Assembly (NCBI RefSeq): GCF_024807845.1
Contig: NZ_JANUEQ010000001.1
Location: forward strand, 62,001-126,000
DNA length: 64,000 bases
Direction of reading: 5' to 3'
Source: Klebsiella sp. BIGb0407
Lineage (GTDB): Bacteria; Pseudomonadota; Gammaproteobacteria; Enterobacterales; Enterobacteriaceae
Within the stretch, counting starts at the first letter, position 1. The number at the start of each line of letters is the position of its first letter. A model generated the notes under the pieces. That model was not told the origin of the DNA, did no database searches, and worked only from the letters and a program-made list of their open reading frames with translations. Positions 1 through 7,966 of this stretch are shown in pieces. Position numbers and translations under genes: made by a program.

Positions 1-938
1 TTTTAATCACCCACGGCACAATGGAAGCGCTAAATCTGGCCGTAAGAGCTTCAACGAAGCCCGGCGACAGTGTAGCGGTTGAGACCCCCACGTTTTACAA
101 CCTGTATCCGATGCTGGAAGAAATGGGGAGGAAAGCAGTAGCGATACCCACTCATCCGCAGACGGGGATGTGCCTGGATAGTCTGGACGAGGTTTTAAGA
201 AAGGGCGGCGTTTCAGCAGTCATAACCATTCCGAGCGGCCACAACCCGCTGGGTTTTACCATGCCGGAAGAAAATCGCCGGCGTCTTGCATCAATGGGGC
301 ATACCTATGAGATAGCAATTATTGAGGACGCGATGTATGCCGAGCTGCAGTTTGGGCCATCTCCTGTACCGAATATTAAAGCGTTTGATACAGACGGATG
401 GGTAATGGTGTGCGCCAGCTATACCAAAACAGTGGCGCCAGACTTCCGGATTGGCTGGCTTGAAGCGGGGCGTTTTCGGGATATAGCCCGCCAGATGAAG
501 TTTACCTCCACAGTCGCAGAACCCGCGTTACTGACGGAAACCTTGGGGTTATTTCTGGAAAACGGTAGTTATGATCTGCATCTGCGATTTCTTAAAAAAC
601 GTTACAACGAACAGATTGAGGCCGTCAGAGCCCTCTTATCGCGCCACTTTCCTGAAGGAACCCGTGTCAGCCGTCCTCAATGCGGTTTCATTCTCTGGCT
701 TGAGCTGCCCGGTGATATTGATACGCTTGATCTATTCCATGCGGCTTTGGATGAAAAAATAATCTGTATGCCAGGACTTTTATGCTCAGGAAATAAAGCG
801 TTCAGTCATTGTCTGCGGCTTGCGGTTTGCTTTGAGCTCACCGACCAGTATGTCAGCGGAATACGAAAACTTGGGGAGCTGGCCTGCCGACAGCTTAAGC
901 AACCATTGCGCAGGGCCGACGATGAAGTGCATATCTGA
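1..938 (+). CDS. MocR-type regulator, C-terminal aminotransferase domain (partial)
   Basis: The 5' end lies outside the window: the frame is open from base 3, and the Met at 21 is internal. The visible ~310 residues are a fold-type I PLP aminotransferase domain. A motif SYTKTVAPDFRIGW, with Lys at about residue 136 counted from the internal Met, matches the PLP-lysine region of MocR/YdcR-like GntR regulators. The start LITHGTMEALNL is the segment that follows the helix-turn-helix and linker in that family. By family knowledge these are transcription factors that use PLP as a ligand. A stand-alone class I aminotransferase cannot be excluded without the upstream sequence. The stop is TGA at 936-938. 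No target gene is visible. Confidence 0.8.
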   Translation, partial: LITHGTMEALNLAVRASTKPGDSVAVETPTFYNLYPMLEEMGRKAVAIPTHPQTGMCLDSLDEVLRKGGVSAVITIPSGHNPLGFTMPEENRRRLASMGHTYEIAIIEDAMYAELQFGPSPVPNIKAFDTDGWVMVCASYTKTVAPDFRIGWLEAGRFRDIARQMKFTSTVAEPALLTETLGLFLENGSYDLHLRFLKKRYNEQIEAVRALLSRHFPEGTRVSRPQCGFILWLELPGDIDTLDLFHAALDEKIICMPGLLCSGNKAFSHCLRLAVCFELTDQYVSGIRKLGELACRQLKQPLRRADDEVHI

Positions 939-1024
939 GTGGGTTAATTTTGATGCCTTTTTATCTGAAGTAAGCGAAGGAAGTTATGATAAAACCTTCA
1001 GCCAGATTCATAATGTTTGGCGGG

Positions 1025-1713
1025 AGCAAGGAGCAGACACCAGATGGCTGATATCAGCGGACTTGACGAGCATTCCATTCATCACGGGTTATTTCCCAAA
1101 GTTCAGAATCCAGAAGGCCGCTGACATACTCTTGCTTAACGGTTTTTATCAGCCGCATTCCGCTGCTGACTGAAATACGCTGTGAGCGGCTGTTAACCGC
1201 AGCCTTAGGAGCGCGTAGCACCTGTTTATTTAAAATATTAAACCAGTAATCCGTAGCAGCAATACTGGCCTCACGCATGAAGCCTTGTCCCTGATATTCC
1301 GGAGCGAGCCAGAATCCGCGATTATTATCTTCAAAATCGTACAAGCAGATTAATCCCATGAGTTTGTCGGGTGTTTCAAGGCTTCTGATAGTCCAGAACC
1401 ATGCAATTCCTTTTGCTATATCAGGTAGCGCAACGTTATTGACGTAATGCTCCGCACCATTCTCCGGATAAGGCCAGGGGACCGACGCCACCATATAACG
1501 CACTATTTCCCAGCGTGGATAAAGCTTCTGGATTTGCAGAGCATCTTCAGCGACTAACGGTTTTAATAGCAGCCGTTCTGTTGTAAGTATTGAAGTTCTC
1601 ATGGGTGATTATCCTGATTGATTGATGTATTCCTGAGCAGGTTCTGGTTACCTTACGATCAGACACACAGCAGACAAGCACGTGGCGCTGAAGGTCTGCT
1701 GATAGCGAGGAGC
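1025..1713. repeat. Long direct repeat, copy A (carries GNAT gene)
   Basis: About 690 bp matching 7967-8710 at near identity across the GNAT gene and into both flanks. Each copy is bounded on the left and right by a version of AGCGAGGAGC (here AGCAAGGAGC at 1025-1034 and AGCGAGGAGC at 1704-1713). Copy A lacks about 55 bp present in copy B downstream of the gene start. Both copies have the same orientation. Confidence 0.85.
1054..1602 (-). CDS. GNAT N-acetyltransferase, RimJ/RimL type (copy A)
   Basis: 182 residues beginning LTTERLLLKPL, the standard N-terminal strand of RimJ/RimL-type GNATs that acetylate protein N-termini or small amines. The acetyl-CoA loop YQGQGF is at about residues 103-108, inside the segment WLAPEYQGQGFMREA. 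The substrate is not predictable. The gene is duplicated almost perfectly at 7996-8544: differences are concentrated in the first ~45 residues, at one internal site and at the last two residues. That pattern fits recent duplication or gene conversion. Its upstream flank contains an 8-bp inverted repeat (CAGCAGAC/GTCTGCTG, 1669-1702). There is no partner gene on the same strand. Confidence 0.85.
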   Translation of the reverse strand: MRTSILTTERLLLKPLVAEDALQIQKLYPRWEIVRYMVASVPWPYPENGAEHYVNNVALPDIAKGIAWFWTIRSLETPDKLMGLICLYDFEDNNRGFWLAPEYQGQGFMREASIAATDYWFNILNKQVLRAPKAAVNSRSQRISVSSGMRLIKTVKQEYVSGLLDSELWEITRDEWNARQVR

Positions 1714-1828
1714 GGATATTCGGAATACCTAGTTTATATCCTGAGAGTCCAGGAAATCGTCCGCCCCCTTCAGAGTGACATTATCAATATGGATAGATAA
1801 TAGCGTCAGGCGTTAAGCCCTCCACAAC

Positions 1829-2233
1829 TCACCGGAAAAAGTCATCCACCGAATCGCTCCACTCATGACCGGACACCGACCATACCTTGCTTATCGGGGG
1901 AGGAAATCCGCTTCTGCAGTAGCCATTTTTCCCCATGAAATCGAAGGCTCCATGCGGATATCCGTTGATAAGAAGTACGCACTTCTGACTGTCTTCTGAC
2001 CAGCCGATTTTAACGTCAGAAGGAATATGACCGTCTGAAATATCCTCGACATCGTAGATATGCACTGCATCCTGAATCGGGTTTCCTTCAACGGACTCAT
2101 CGAGCGCGTAGAAATACCCGGTCTGGCCGTCGTCTTCAAATGCGGCGGCCAGCATGCCCTCAGGAGCCAGGCTTTTTATCACCTGCGCTTCTCCAGCAAT
2201 GAGCTGAGCCTGTATCGTCACTAAAATCGTCAT
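1829..2233 (-). CDS. DUF2251 family protein
   Basis: 134 residues from the ATG at 2233, preceded by AAAGGAGA. The longer frame to 2350 has an unconvincing N-terminal extension, so the internal Met is preferred. The sequence (FEDDGQTGYFYALD, HIYDVEDISDG, KIGWSEDSQKCVLLINGYPHG, GYCRSGFPPP) reads as the DUF2251 family of enterobacterial hypothetical proteins. It is acidic and probably cytoplasmic, with no signal peptide or membrane segment. Function is unknown. It stands alone on the minus strand. Confidence 0.7.
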   Translation of the reverse strand: MTILVTIQAQLIAGEAQVIKSLAPEGMLAAAFEDDGQTGYFYALDESVEGNPIQDAVHIYDVEDISDGHIPSDVKIGWSEDSQKCVLLINGYPHGAFDFMGKNGYCRSGFPPPISKVWSVSGHEWSDSVDDFFR

Positions 2234-2768
2234 CCCGACGATTCTCCTTTCCCTGGTTGTTTGGTTTGGCTGCTTTCCAACTGACAAGTAATTCACTATA
2301 ACATTTTTACGATGAACGAAGTCCGTGACCTGCGTCCACTTTGTTGACACTCAATTGCTTTAGAAAAGTCCGCTCATGATGTCAGTCTCCCTGCAAAAGG
2401 AACCATTCACTTCCAGAGGTCTCTCGGTCTTAACACGGAGGCAAATCTCAGTTTCCTGCTCTTAGCCAGCTATTTGATTCAACACCGCCAGTGTTCACCT
2501 GTGAATATTGGCCCAGTTCCGAAAATGTATATCAAGCGCCCGTTTTTTCTGTAATTTCGGTGCGATATGAAAGATATAAATCTCGTGTTTCTGCGTCTAA
2601 TTTTCGTGACTGTGTGGTCTAAGGTTTTTTGCTTAATGTTATAATAATGGATTAATTGTGGTTTCAATCTTCAAAATTAGGTTAAGATATTGAGTTACTA
2701 AATGAGTATGATTTTTTTGAAAGCCAGGGTAGTCTTAGTGTTTTTCTGAAAAATCAATAAGGGAATAA
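2234..2768. other. Intergenic region, 535 bp
   Basis: AT-rich stretch between the DUF2251 gene and the PAP2 gene, which are divergent. It must hold both promoters. AT-rich hexamers are abundant, but no single promoter or operator is convincing. Short frames here have no coding character. Confidence 0.5.
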
Positions 2769-3356
2769 ATGTTTGCTTCACTTTTAGAAAAAATGAGTCA
2801 CATCGATGCATTAGTTGTATTGTGGGCTGAAAAAATACGTACGCCGGGCTTATTTGAGTTTTTTAAGTTTACCACCTATGCCGGTACTATTGCGGTAACG
2901 GCAGCAATAGCAGTCATTACATCGATAGTACTGATTCGCCAGCATAAGCGAATTTATGTTTTATATTTATGGCTGGCATACGTTGGTGCAGAGCTTACTA
3001 CTTGGGCTATTAAATATATGGTTAATCGACCTCGGCCAGATATCATTGCGGGTGTCGAAGAGTTTAATCCTTCTTTTCCAAGCGGGCATGCAACTGCAGT
3101 GACAAGCATCGCGCTGTATATTGCCTATGTGCTGGTGAAATCAAGTTCTAATATTAAGACGAGAATATCTTATATTATCGGAGCATTCTCTGTTATCACG
3201 TTCGTATCGTTTAGTCGAATATACCTTAACTTACATTATCTTAGTGATGTGGTATTTGGATTCCTTATAGGCCTTCTGTGGGTTTTAATTTCATGCTATT
3301 TTTGTGAAATATCACTCTCAAAGACACAGAGTGAAAGACGCGGGCGTAATAGATAG
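2769..3356 (+). CDS. PAP2-family membrane lipid phosphatase
   Basis: 195 residues with all three phosphatidic-acid-phosphatase type 2 motifs in order: K82-x4-R87-P88, P104-S-G-H107 and SR150-x5-H156-x3-D160. His107 would be the acid/base group and His156 the nucleophile in the family mechanism. Several hydrophobic segments (about 36-56, 63-80, 108-124, 134-150, 160-178) give a small polytopic inner-membrane enzyme whose active site faces the periplasm. Likely substrates are lipid phosphates such as undecaprenyl diphosphate or phosphatidylglycerol phosphate, but the family does not allow a finer call. Start ATG is preceded by AAGGGAATAA. It is monocistronic in an AT-rich context, suggesting acquisition. 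Confidence 0.85.
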   Translation: MFASLLEKMSHIDALVVLWAEKIRTPGLFEFFKFTTYAGTIAVTAAIAVITSIVLIRQHKRIYVLYLWLAYVGAELTTWAIKYMVNRPRPDIIAGVEEFNPSFPSGHATAVTSIALYIAYVLVKSSSNIKTRISYIIGAFSVITFVSFSRIYLNLHYLSDVVFGFLIGLLWVLISCYFCEISLSKTQSERRGRNR

Positions 3357-3451
3357 AATGCCTTTATGCAATCTGGTTTATGCTAAATAGCATTCCTTTG
3401 CTGGTGTAGCTATTTATACAGATTTATATAATACGTGTTTTGCAGAAAATT

Positions 3452-4219
3452 CTAAAAGTATCGACTTGGATTCTCACCCAATATACTTTTGAAAACCGTC
3501 GAGAAAGCGCTCGGGCTGCTATATCCCAGCTCCATTGCAATGCGTGTAATGGACTCACCGTTTCCCAACCGAACCACGGCAGTGAGCAGACAAACCTGCT
3601 GTCGCCATTCAATGAAGCTTATTCCCGTGTGCTGGCGGAACTGCCGTGTGAATGTACGGCGACTCATGCCAGAGCGTTCTGCCATATCATCGATCCCCAT
3701 TCCCAAATCGGGTGCGCTCAAAAAATAATGGCATGCTCGCGCAAGGCGTGGTTCATCAGGCATGGGGGCGTGAAGCGATAACGTAGGCATCCTGGCTATC
3801 TCATGGAGCAACAGCCCCATCAAATGGCTATCGCGTTTATTGGTAGCAGAGTGAGCTGGTATGTTTACGGCATTCTCAAGCAGTTGTCGAACCAATGGAG
3901 ATACGCCAAAAACCTGGCAATGAGTCGGAAAGTTCAGGCGTTGCGCAGCTTGTGGGCTAATATAGCTATTCAGCATAGTCACCGGGCCGCGCATCTGCAT
4001 GGAATGGGGAACACCCGTGGGTACCCAGATGGCTCTGAGTGGTGGTACCGCCCAGTTTCCAGTGTCAGTTTCAACGGTGATGACGCCGCAGGCAGCGTAA
4101 GCGAATTGTCCCCTTAAATGGCTATGTTCAGGAAAGAATTCACCATCGGCGTAGTCCCTCTTAGTCACTATGACATCGAGAGGCGTATCTTCGTATAAAT
4201 CATACAGATCTGTTTTCAT
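3452..4219 (-). CDS. AraC-family regulator with N-terminal cupin
   Basis: 255 residues. The N-terminal ~110 residues form a cupin-type sensor (HSHLRGQFAYAACG at about 32-45, WAVPPLRAIWVPTGVPHSM). The C-terminal ~100 residues carry the two AraC helix-turn-helix units (MAERSGMSRRTFTRQFR; ITRIAMELGYSSPSAFSTVF). The architecture matches NimR/YeaM-type regulators, which sit divergent to the exporter they control. Here the divergent neighbour is an EamA exporter starting 116 bp away. It probably activates or represses that exporter in response to the exported compound. Confidence 0.85.
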   Translation of the reverse strand: MKTDLYDLYEDTPLDVIVTKRDYADGEFFPEHSHLRGQFAYAACGVITVETDTGNWAVPPLRAIWVPTGVPHSMQMRGPVTMLNSYISPQAAQRLNFPTHCQVFGVSPLVRQLLENAVNIPAHSATNKRDSHLMGLLLHEIARMPTLSLHAPMPDEPRLARACHYFLSAPDLGMGIDDMAERSGMSRRTFTRQFRQHTGISFIEWRQQVCLLTAVVRLGNGESITRIAMELGYSSPSAFSTVFKSILGENPSRYF

Positions 4220-4322
4220 GGCCCAATTTTAATCATATTTGACCCGAAAAAGAAAGTGGGCCAAATTATTCGGTGGCATATTGGTTGGATAGCAAATAAC
4301 GATCTTCTTAATTCCGGAATTA
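4220..4322. promoter_or_regulatory. Candidate regulator sites between araC-type gene and eamA-type gene
   Basis: Two similar direct repeats, GGCCCAATTTTAAT (4220-4233) and GGGCCAAATTATT (4258-4270), lie 38 bp apart; this arrangement is typical of AraC-family half-sites. A perfect 14-bp palindrome TAATTCCGGAATTA (4309-4322) ends 13 bp before the exporter start. Binding by the adjacent regulator is inferred. Confidence 0.35.
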
Positions 4323-4335
4323 GAGCCGCCAATCC

Positions 4336-5229
4336 ATGCGTAGAAAACACCTTATCCTTGCCATATTGGTAACAGCAATATGGGGAGTTAACTTCCCGAT
4401 AACTAAACTTGGGCTTGCCAGAATTGATCCGCTGCTTTTGACAGCCATTCGGTTTTCATTATCTGCATTCCCGCTGGTATTTTTTGTAAAGCGCCCTCAG
4501 GTCGCCATGCATTGGCTTGTTGCATATGGTTTGATCTTCGGCGTAGTCATGTGGGCGTTGATCAATCTCGGTATTTCTATGGGGGTACCGCCTGGTAGTG
4601 CTGCTCTACTCATACAGTTCAGCGCATTTTTTACTCTTGGCTGGGGCGTATTATTATTTCGTGAACGTCTAACCAGGCCACAACTGATTGGCATATTTTT
4701 GGCTGCCATCGGTTTGGTCAGCATCTTAATGGAAAGCCCTGGAAAATCGACAACGGTCGGTTTTGCTCTGGTGATGATAAGTGCGATAGCCTGGAGTGTT
4801 GGAAACATCATCATCAAACTCGCCAAAGTTAAAGAGATATTTGCTTTCGTTGTATGGGCAAGTCTTTTTTCACCTGTTCCACTATTTGTGCTGACTTGGT
4901 GGTGGCATGGGACGGCCCCATTTTCCACGCTATCGTCTGGCATGCAGACAATAGAGGTGTTTTCTTTGATATTCCAAGTCTATGCAGCTACCCATTTCTG
5001 CTATTGGGGATGGAACCTTCTGCTGCGTGAATATCCGGTATCAAAAGTCGCGCCGTTATCACTGCTTATTCCCGTATTTGCGATGATTAGCTCTGTTTTC
5101 ATCATCCATCAAAAACCTGGCACCTGGGGATGGGCTTCCATATCAATCATATCGATTGCGCTCATTATTGGAATGAGGCAAGGGAAGGCAGTGATTATAC
5201 GAAAAGAAGGGATGGTGGGTGGGACATAG
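4336..5229 (+). CDS. EamA/DMT-superfamily transporter
   Basis: 297 residues with about ten hydrophobic segments in two EamA repeats. The first starts with the signature AILVTAIWGVNFPITKLGL. The second starts near residue 150 (MISAIAWSVGNIIIKLAK). EamA proteins of this length are inner-membrane drug/metabolite exporters (amino acids, cysteine derivatives, purines). The exported compound cannot be read from sequence. It is divergent from an AraC-type regulator, the classical pair for inducible efflux. The start ATG lies just after the 14-bp palindrome and has only a weak ribosome-binding site. Confidence 0.85.
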   Translation: MRRKHLILAILVTAIWGVNFPITKLGLARIDPLLLTAIRFSLSAFPLVFFVKRPQVAMHWLVAYGLIFGVVMWALINLGISMGVPPGSAALLIQFSAFFTLGWGVLLFRERLTRPQLIGIFLAAIGLVSILMESPGKSTTVGFALVMISAIAWSVGNIIIKLAKVKEIFAFVVWASLFSPVPLFVLTWWWHGTAPFSTLSSGMQTIEVFSLIFQVYAATHFCYWGWNLLLREYPVSKVAPLSLLIPVFAMISSVFIIHQKPGTWGWASISIISIALIIGMRQGKAVIIRKEGMVGGT

Positions 5230-5354
5230 AAAAAATCATTCACGTAATTGTTAGGATATGATACTGATACGGCTGTTTCTTCCATTTTTTTGCCTGAGAC
5301 TAAATCAAGTAAAACATGAGTTTTTGAGCTTTTGTATATCCAGGAACAATTAAT

Positions 5355-5951
5355 ATGGCAGACATTAAACCGTTATATGGCAGAACAGTTACTTTAGAAC
5401 CAATGAATATTTTGCACCGAAATGAAATCGTTACGGCTGCCTCAGATGGTGCTTTATGGGATTTAAATTTTACAGTTGTTCCCGGTGAAAGTACGGTCGA
5501 TAAATTTTTGGCGGAAGCGCTACAGGGACAGTTGGAGGGGACAGTATTACCTTATGTCATCATGGTTGGGGGAACTGTAATAGGAAGTACAAGATTCTGG
5601 AAACTAGACTTACAAAACAGAAATGCTGAAATTGGCCGAACCTGGATAGCCAAAAGATATCAAGGCACAGTGGTTAATACGGAAGCAAAATTCTTGATGC
5701 TCCAGTATGCTTTTGAATCACTAGAACTTATTAGAGTTCAGTTTACTACTGATGTACTTAATATACATTCTCAGCGAGCAATCCTTCGCCTGGGTGCTGT
5801 TGAAGAAGGTATCATCAGGAATGAAAGAATTATGCCCGATGGCAGGTTTCGTCATTCAGCCCGATACTCAATAATTGAATCAGAGTGGCCCCTTGTGAAG
5901 AAATATTTACATGAGAAGATGCAACAACGAGCTGTACAAGATCCATTATGA
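5355..5951 (+). CDS. GNAT N-acetyltransferase (RimJ/RimL type)
   Basis: 198 residues. It starts with the strand GRTVTLEPMN and contains EIGRTWIAKRYQGTVVNTEAK, the acetyl-CoA-binding region typical of the RimL-like branch that has WI..YQGT in place of the usual G-x-G. This branch is often annotated as GNAT family protein of unknown substrate. Start ATG is preceded by CCAGGAAC. Its 3' end overlaps by 6 bp the convergent MarR-GNAT gene. Confidence 0.8.
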   Translation: MADIKPLYGRTVTLEPMNILHRNEIVTAASDGALWDLNFTVVPGESTVDKFLAEALQGQLEGTVLPYVIMVGGTVIGSTRFWKLDLQNRNAEIGRTWIAKRYQGTVVNTEAKFLMLQYAFESLELIRVQFTTDVLNIHSQRAILRLGAVEEGIIRNERIMPDGRFRHSARYSIIESEWPLVKKYLHEKMQQRAVQDPL

Positions 5952-6848
5952 GAGAGGGTTACTGCACGAATATATTTTTTCAAAATCCTGTATTTTTAGT
6001 CTCATCGGCGTCACCGGCATACCATAAAAATCAAAAGCCTCTCCGGTAGTTTCACCACCCAGTTGACTGATAATTTTGACAGTTGTATCCCGGGCTTCAG
6101 TTATTATCTCGTCAGTTTCAAGAAAACATTCTTTTAAGGATACAGAGGCTAACTTTTTACCTATACCAAGCCCTCTGTAAGCTTGCTCAACGGCAAAGCG
6201 CCCCCAGTGATATTCGGCATTTTCTTTCCAACAGGCTACGGCTCCCAGTAAATATTCACCCGAGCGCGCTATCCACCAGTTGCTTTCATATTCCTTCGGA
6301 ATATTGATGAGATTCTCCGGGATATTTTGTTCATTAGAGAAAGTTTCAATTAACAGGCTAGCTACGTCTGCTCTGTATTTATCCCGCAACTGCTCAACTT
6401 GAATTCTTTCCGGATTGTGAAGACAGTTGCGGTGGAATGCTCCTTTACGAAGTATACGTAATCCTTTAACGATAGCTTCTGCATCGTTAATGCCCATGCC
6501 CTCATCAATAAAGCCCATTGTTTTGTCGGCTGCGCTATTGGCTTTAGATAAAGCTTCCCTGCCAGCCGCTGTAATCTGAAAGTGTTTTTGCCGTTTATCG
6601 GATGAAATGGAAAGTGCCTCAGCGTAATTTTCGTCTGCCATAAGAGCTAACATTCGGCTTAAAGACGCTTTATCGATATTTAACTGAAGCTTCAATTCAT
6701 TGAAAGAGGTTGTACCATTTTTAAACAGATACGTAAGAAGATGAGCTTGCGTTAATGACAGCCCGGAGCCAAAGCAGTTTTTATCAAGCAAGCCCAGCTC
6801 TCTGACAAGAAAGCGTAACTCAGTACGTATTTCACCAATAAGAGACAT
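5946..6848 (-). CDS. MarR-GNAT fusion protein
   Basis: 300 residues in two domains. Residues ~1-140 are a MarR-type winged helix (SLTQAHLLTYL; recognition region NELKLQLNIDKASLSRMLALM; wing SSDKRQKHFQIT). Residues ~150-290 are a GNAT acetyltransferase with the acetyl-CoA loop QAYRGLGIG at 222-230. This MarR-GNAT fusion is a recognised arrangement in which a DNA-binding domain is coupled to an acetyltransferase. Targets are generally unknown. It may autoregulate and control the convergent GNAT or nearby genes. The start ATG at 6848 has no strong ribosome-binding site. Confidence 0.85.
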   Translation of the reverse strand: MSLIGEIRTELRFLVRELGLLDKNCFGSGLSLTQAHLLTYLFKNGTTSFNELKLQLNIDKASLSRMLALMADENYAEALSISSDKRQKHFQITAAGREALSKANSAADKTMGFIDEGMGINDAEAIVKGLRILRKGAFHRNCLHNPERIQVEQLRDKYRADVASLLIETFSNEQNIPENLINIPKEYESNWWIARSGEYLLGAVACWKENAEYHWGRFAVEQAYRGLGIGKKLASVSLKECFLETDEIITEARDTTVKIISQLGGETTGEAFDFYGMPVTPMRLKIQDFEKIYSCSNPLS

Positions 6849-6961
6849 TGATTCCTCGAGAGTAAAAACGATCTATTCAAGATATTTATCATGAGCAAAT
6901 CAAACCGTCAATGGTATTGTTGATACTATCAACGATACTATGCCGGAACAGGGTGAGTTTT

Positions 6962-7036
6962 TTAGCTGATAACAGGGTCTTTGTTCCAGGGGATGTTCAT
7001 ACTCAAATCTTCTGCAATGAGGGATATTTGAGAGTG
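6962..7036 (-). pseudogene. Relic of tyrosine integrase 5' end (third copy)
   Basis: Reading leftward from ATG at 7000, the codons give MNIPWNKDPVIS then TAA, matching the first residues (MNTSPWNKNRIIG) of the integrase pseudogene at 10957. The upstream ~36 bp also match its start-codon palindrome, although here the palindrome is decayed. Everything downstream of codon 12 is lost. This explains an otherwise empty 340-bp gap between the MarR-GNAT gene and the PD-(D/E)XK-like gene. Confidence 0.65.
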
Positions 7037-7189
7037 GTTGTGTTTAAGGTAAGTCTGACTGATGGCTCTTATAACCTGATTGGTTATCATCGAGAGAAAA
7101 GTACTTACATACCCGGTTTTATCGGGAGTTTTCTCAGCCCGGTTTTTCTCATCTATGTCGGGTTAGATATTACTCTGACCCGAACATCA

Positions 7190-7762
7190 TCAGATGATTA
7201 CAACGCCAATTTTTAGGCATTCATCATAATGTGATGCCCCCCGGCACGAGCATAAATACACAGGTTCGTGAAAAATTTTGGAGTACTGGCTAATCTCTTT
7301 CTTAGCACGGTCAACAGTCAAAGTATGGAAAGAATGATAAAAACCCACACACCAGAATGAACGCTGTTTAATTTCCGTCTCAACATAATGTGATTGAACG
7401 ATTGAATTCACTTTGGTTATGTCATTCAACATTTCTTTCACTAACGTTGTCGCTTTTACTGCCCGCTTGAATTCCAGATATATGTACTGATCCTTTGCGG
7501 TATTAGGCTTTCTGAAAATTAAATCGACAAACATATAAAAGCGATTAAGTTTGCTTCTTTTATCAGAATTCGCCTTCAACTCTCTTCTGGTATGAAAATA
7601 CTTTTCATTCAAAAGAAAATATTCAAACTCTATTTGAAACCACTTTTCCCAATCGTTATATTCATTGGCAACAACATGGGAGAGTCTGGATTTCACTTCC
7701 TTTTTTTTTATGAATTCTAACAGTAATTCCTTCACTAATTTGAAATCTTTAGACTCACTCAT
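7190..7762 (-). CDS. Hypothetical protein, possible PD-(D/E)XK nuclease fold
   Basis: 190 residues if started at ATG 7762; ATG at 7774 is an alternative, and neither has a good ribosome-binding site. I do not recognise the family. The stretch FVD80LIF followed 17 residues later by YLE97FK99R fits the D...ExK active-site spacing of PD-(D/E)XK nucleases, with an upstream Glu in WFQIEFEYFL (residues 41-50). The protein is Lys-rich and AT-rich in codon use, unlike the core genes to the right. A cysteine-containing C-terminal motif (YLCSCRGASHYDEC) is also present. It is an orphan between an integrase relic and a duplicated GNAT gene. A nuclease role is inference only. Confidence 0.55.
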   Translation of the reverse strand: MSESKDFKLVKELLLEFIKKKEVKSRLSHVVANEYNDWEKWFQIEFEYFLLNEKYFHTRRELKANSDKRSKLNRFYMFVDLIFRKPNTAKDQYIYLEFKRAVKATTLVKEMLNDITKVNSIVQSHYVETEIKQRSFWCVGFYHSFHTLTVDRAKKEISQYSKIFHEPVYLCSCRGASHYDECLKIGVVII

Positions 7763-7966
7763 TGCATGCACCATAAATAAAAAATGAATCTTAAGAAAGT
7801 GATAAGTATTAATCAACGGGAAAAACAATATAGATACGATAAGTTCACCATAAGATAAATTTGGATTTCAAAAGTTCAGGATATGATTCTTTCAGAGCAG
7901 GAAATCAGGCTGCAATTGTACAAAACATACTTGAGAGATAAAAATCTTCACTAACAGTTTAACGGG

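Noticed and set aside
820-1173. 117-codon plus-strand frame
   Set aside because: It begins inside the MocR-type gene and its second half is antisense to the GNAT gene; only the short central part (from 924) looks coding.
6911-7216. 101-codon plus-strand frame
   Set aside because: It overlaps the integrase 5' relic, has no ribosome-binding site or recognisable domain, and its end runs into the opposite-strand gene.
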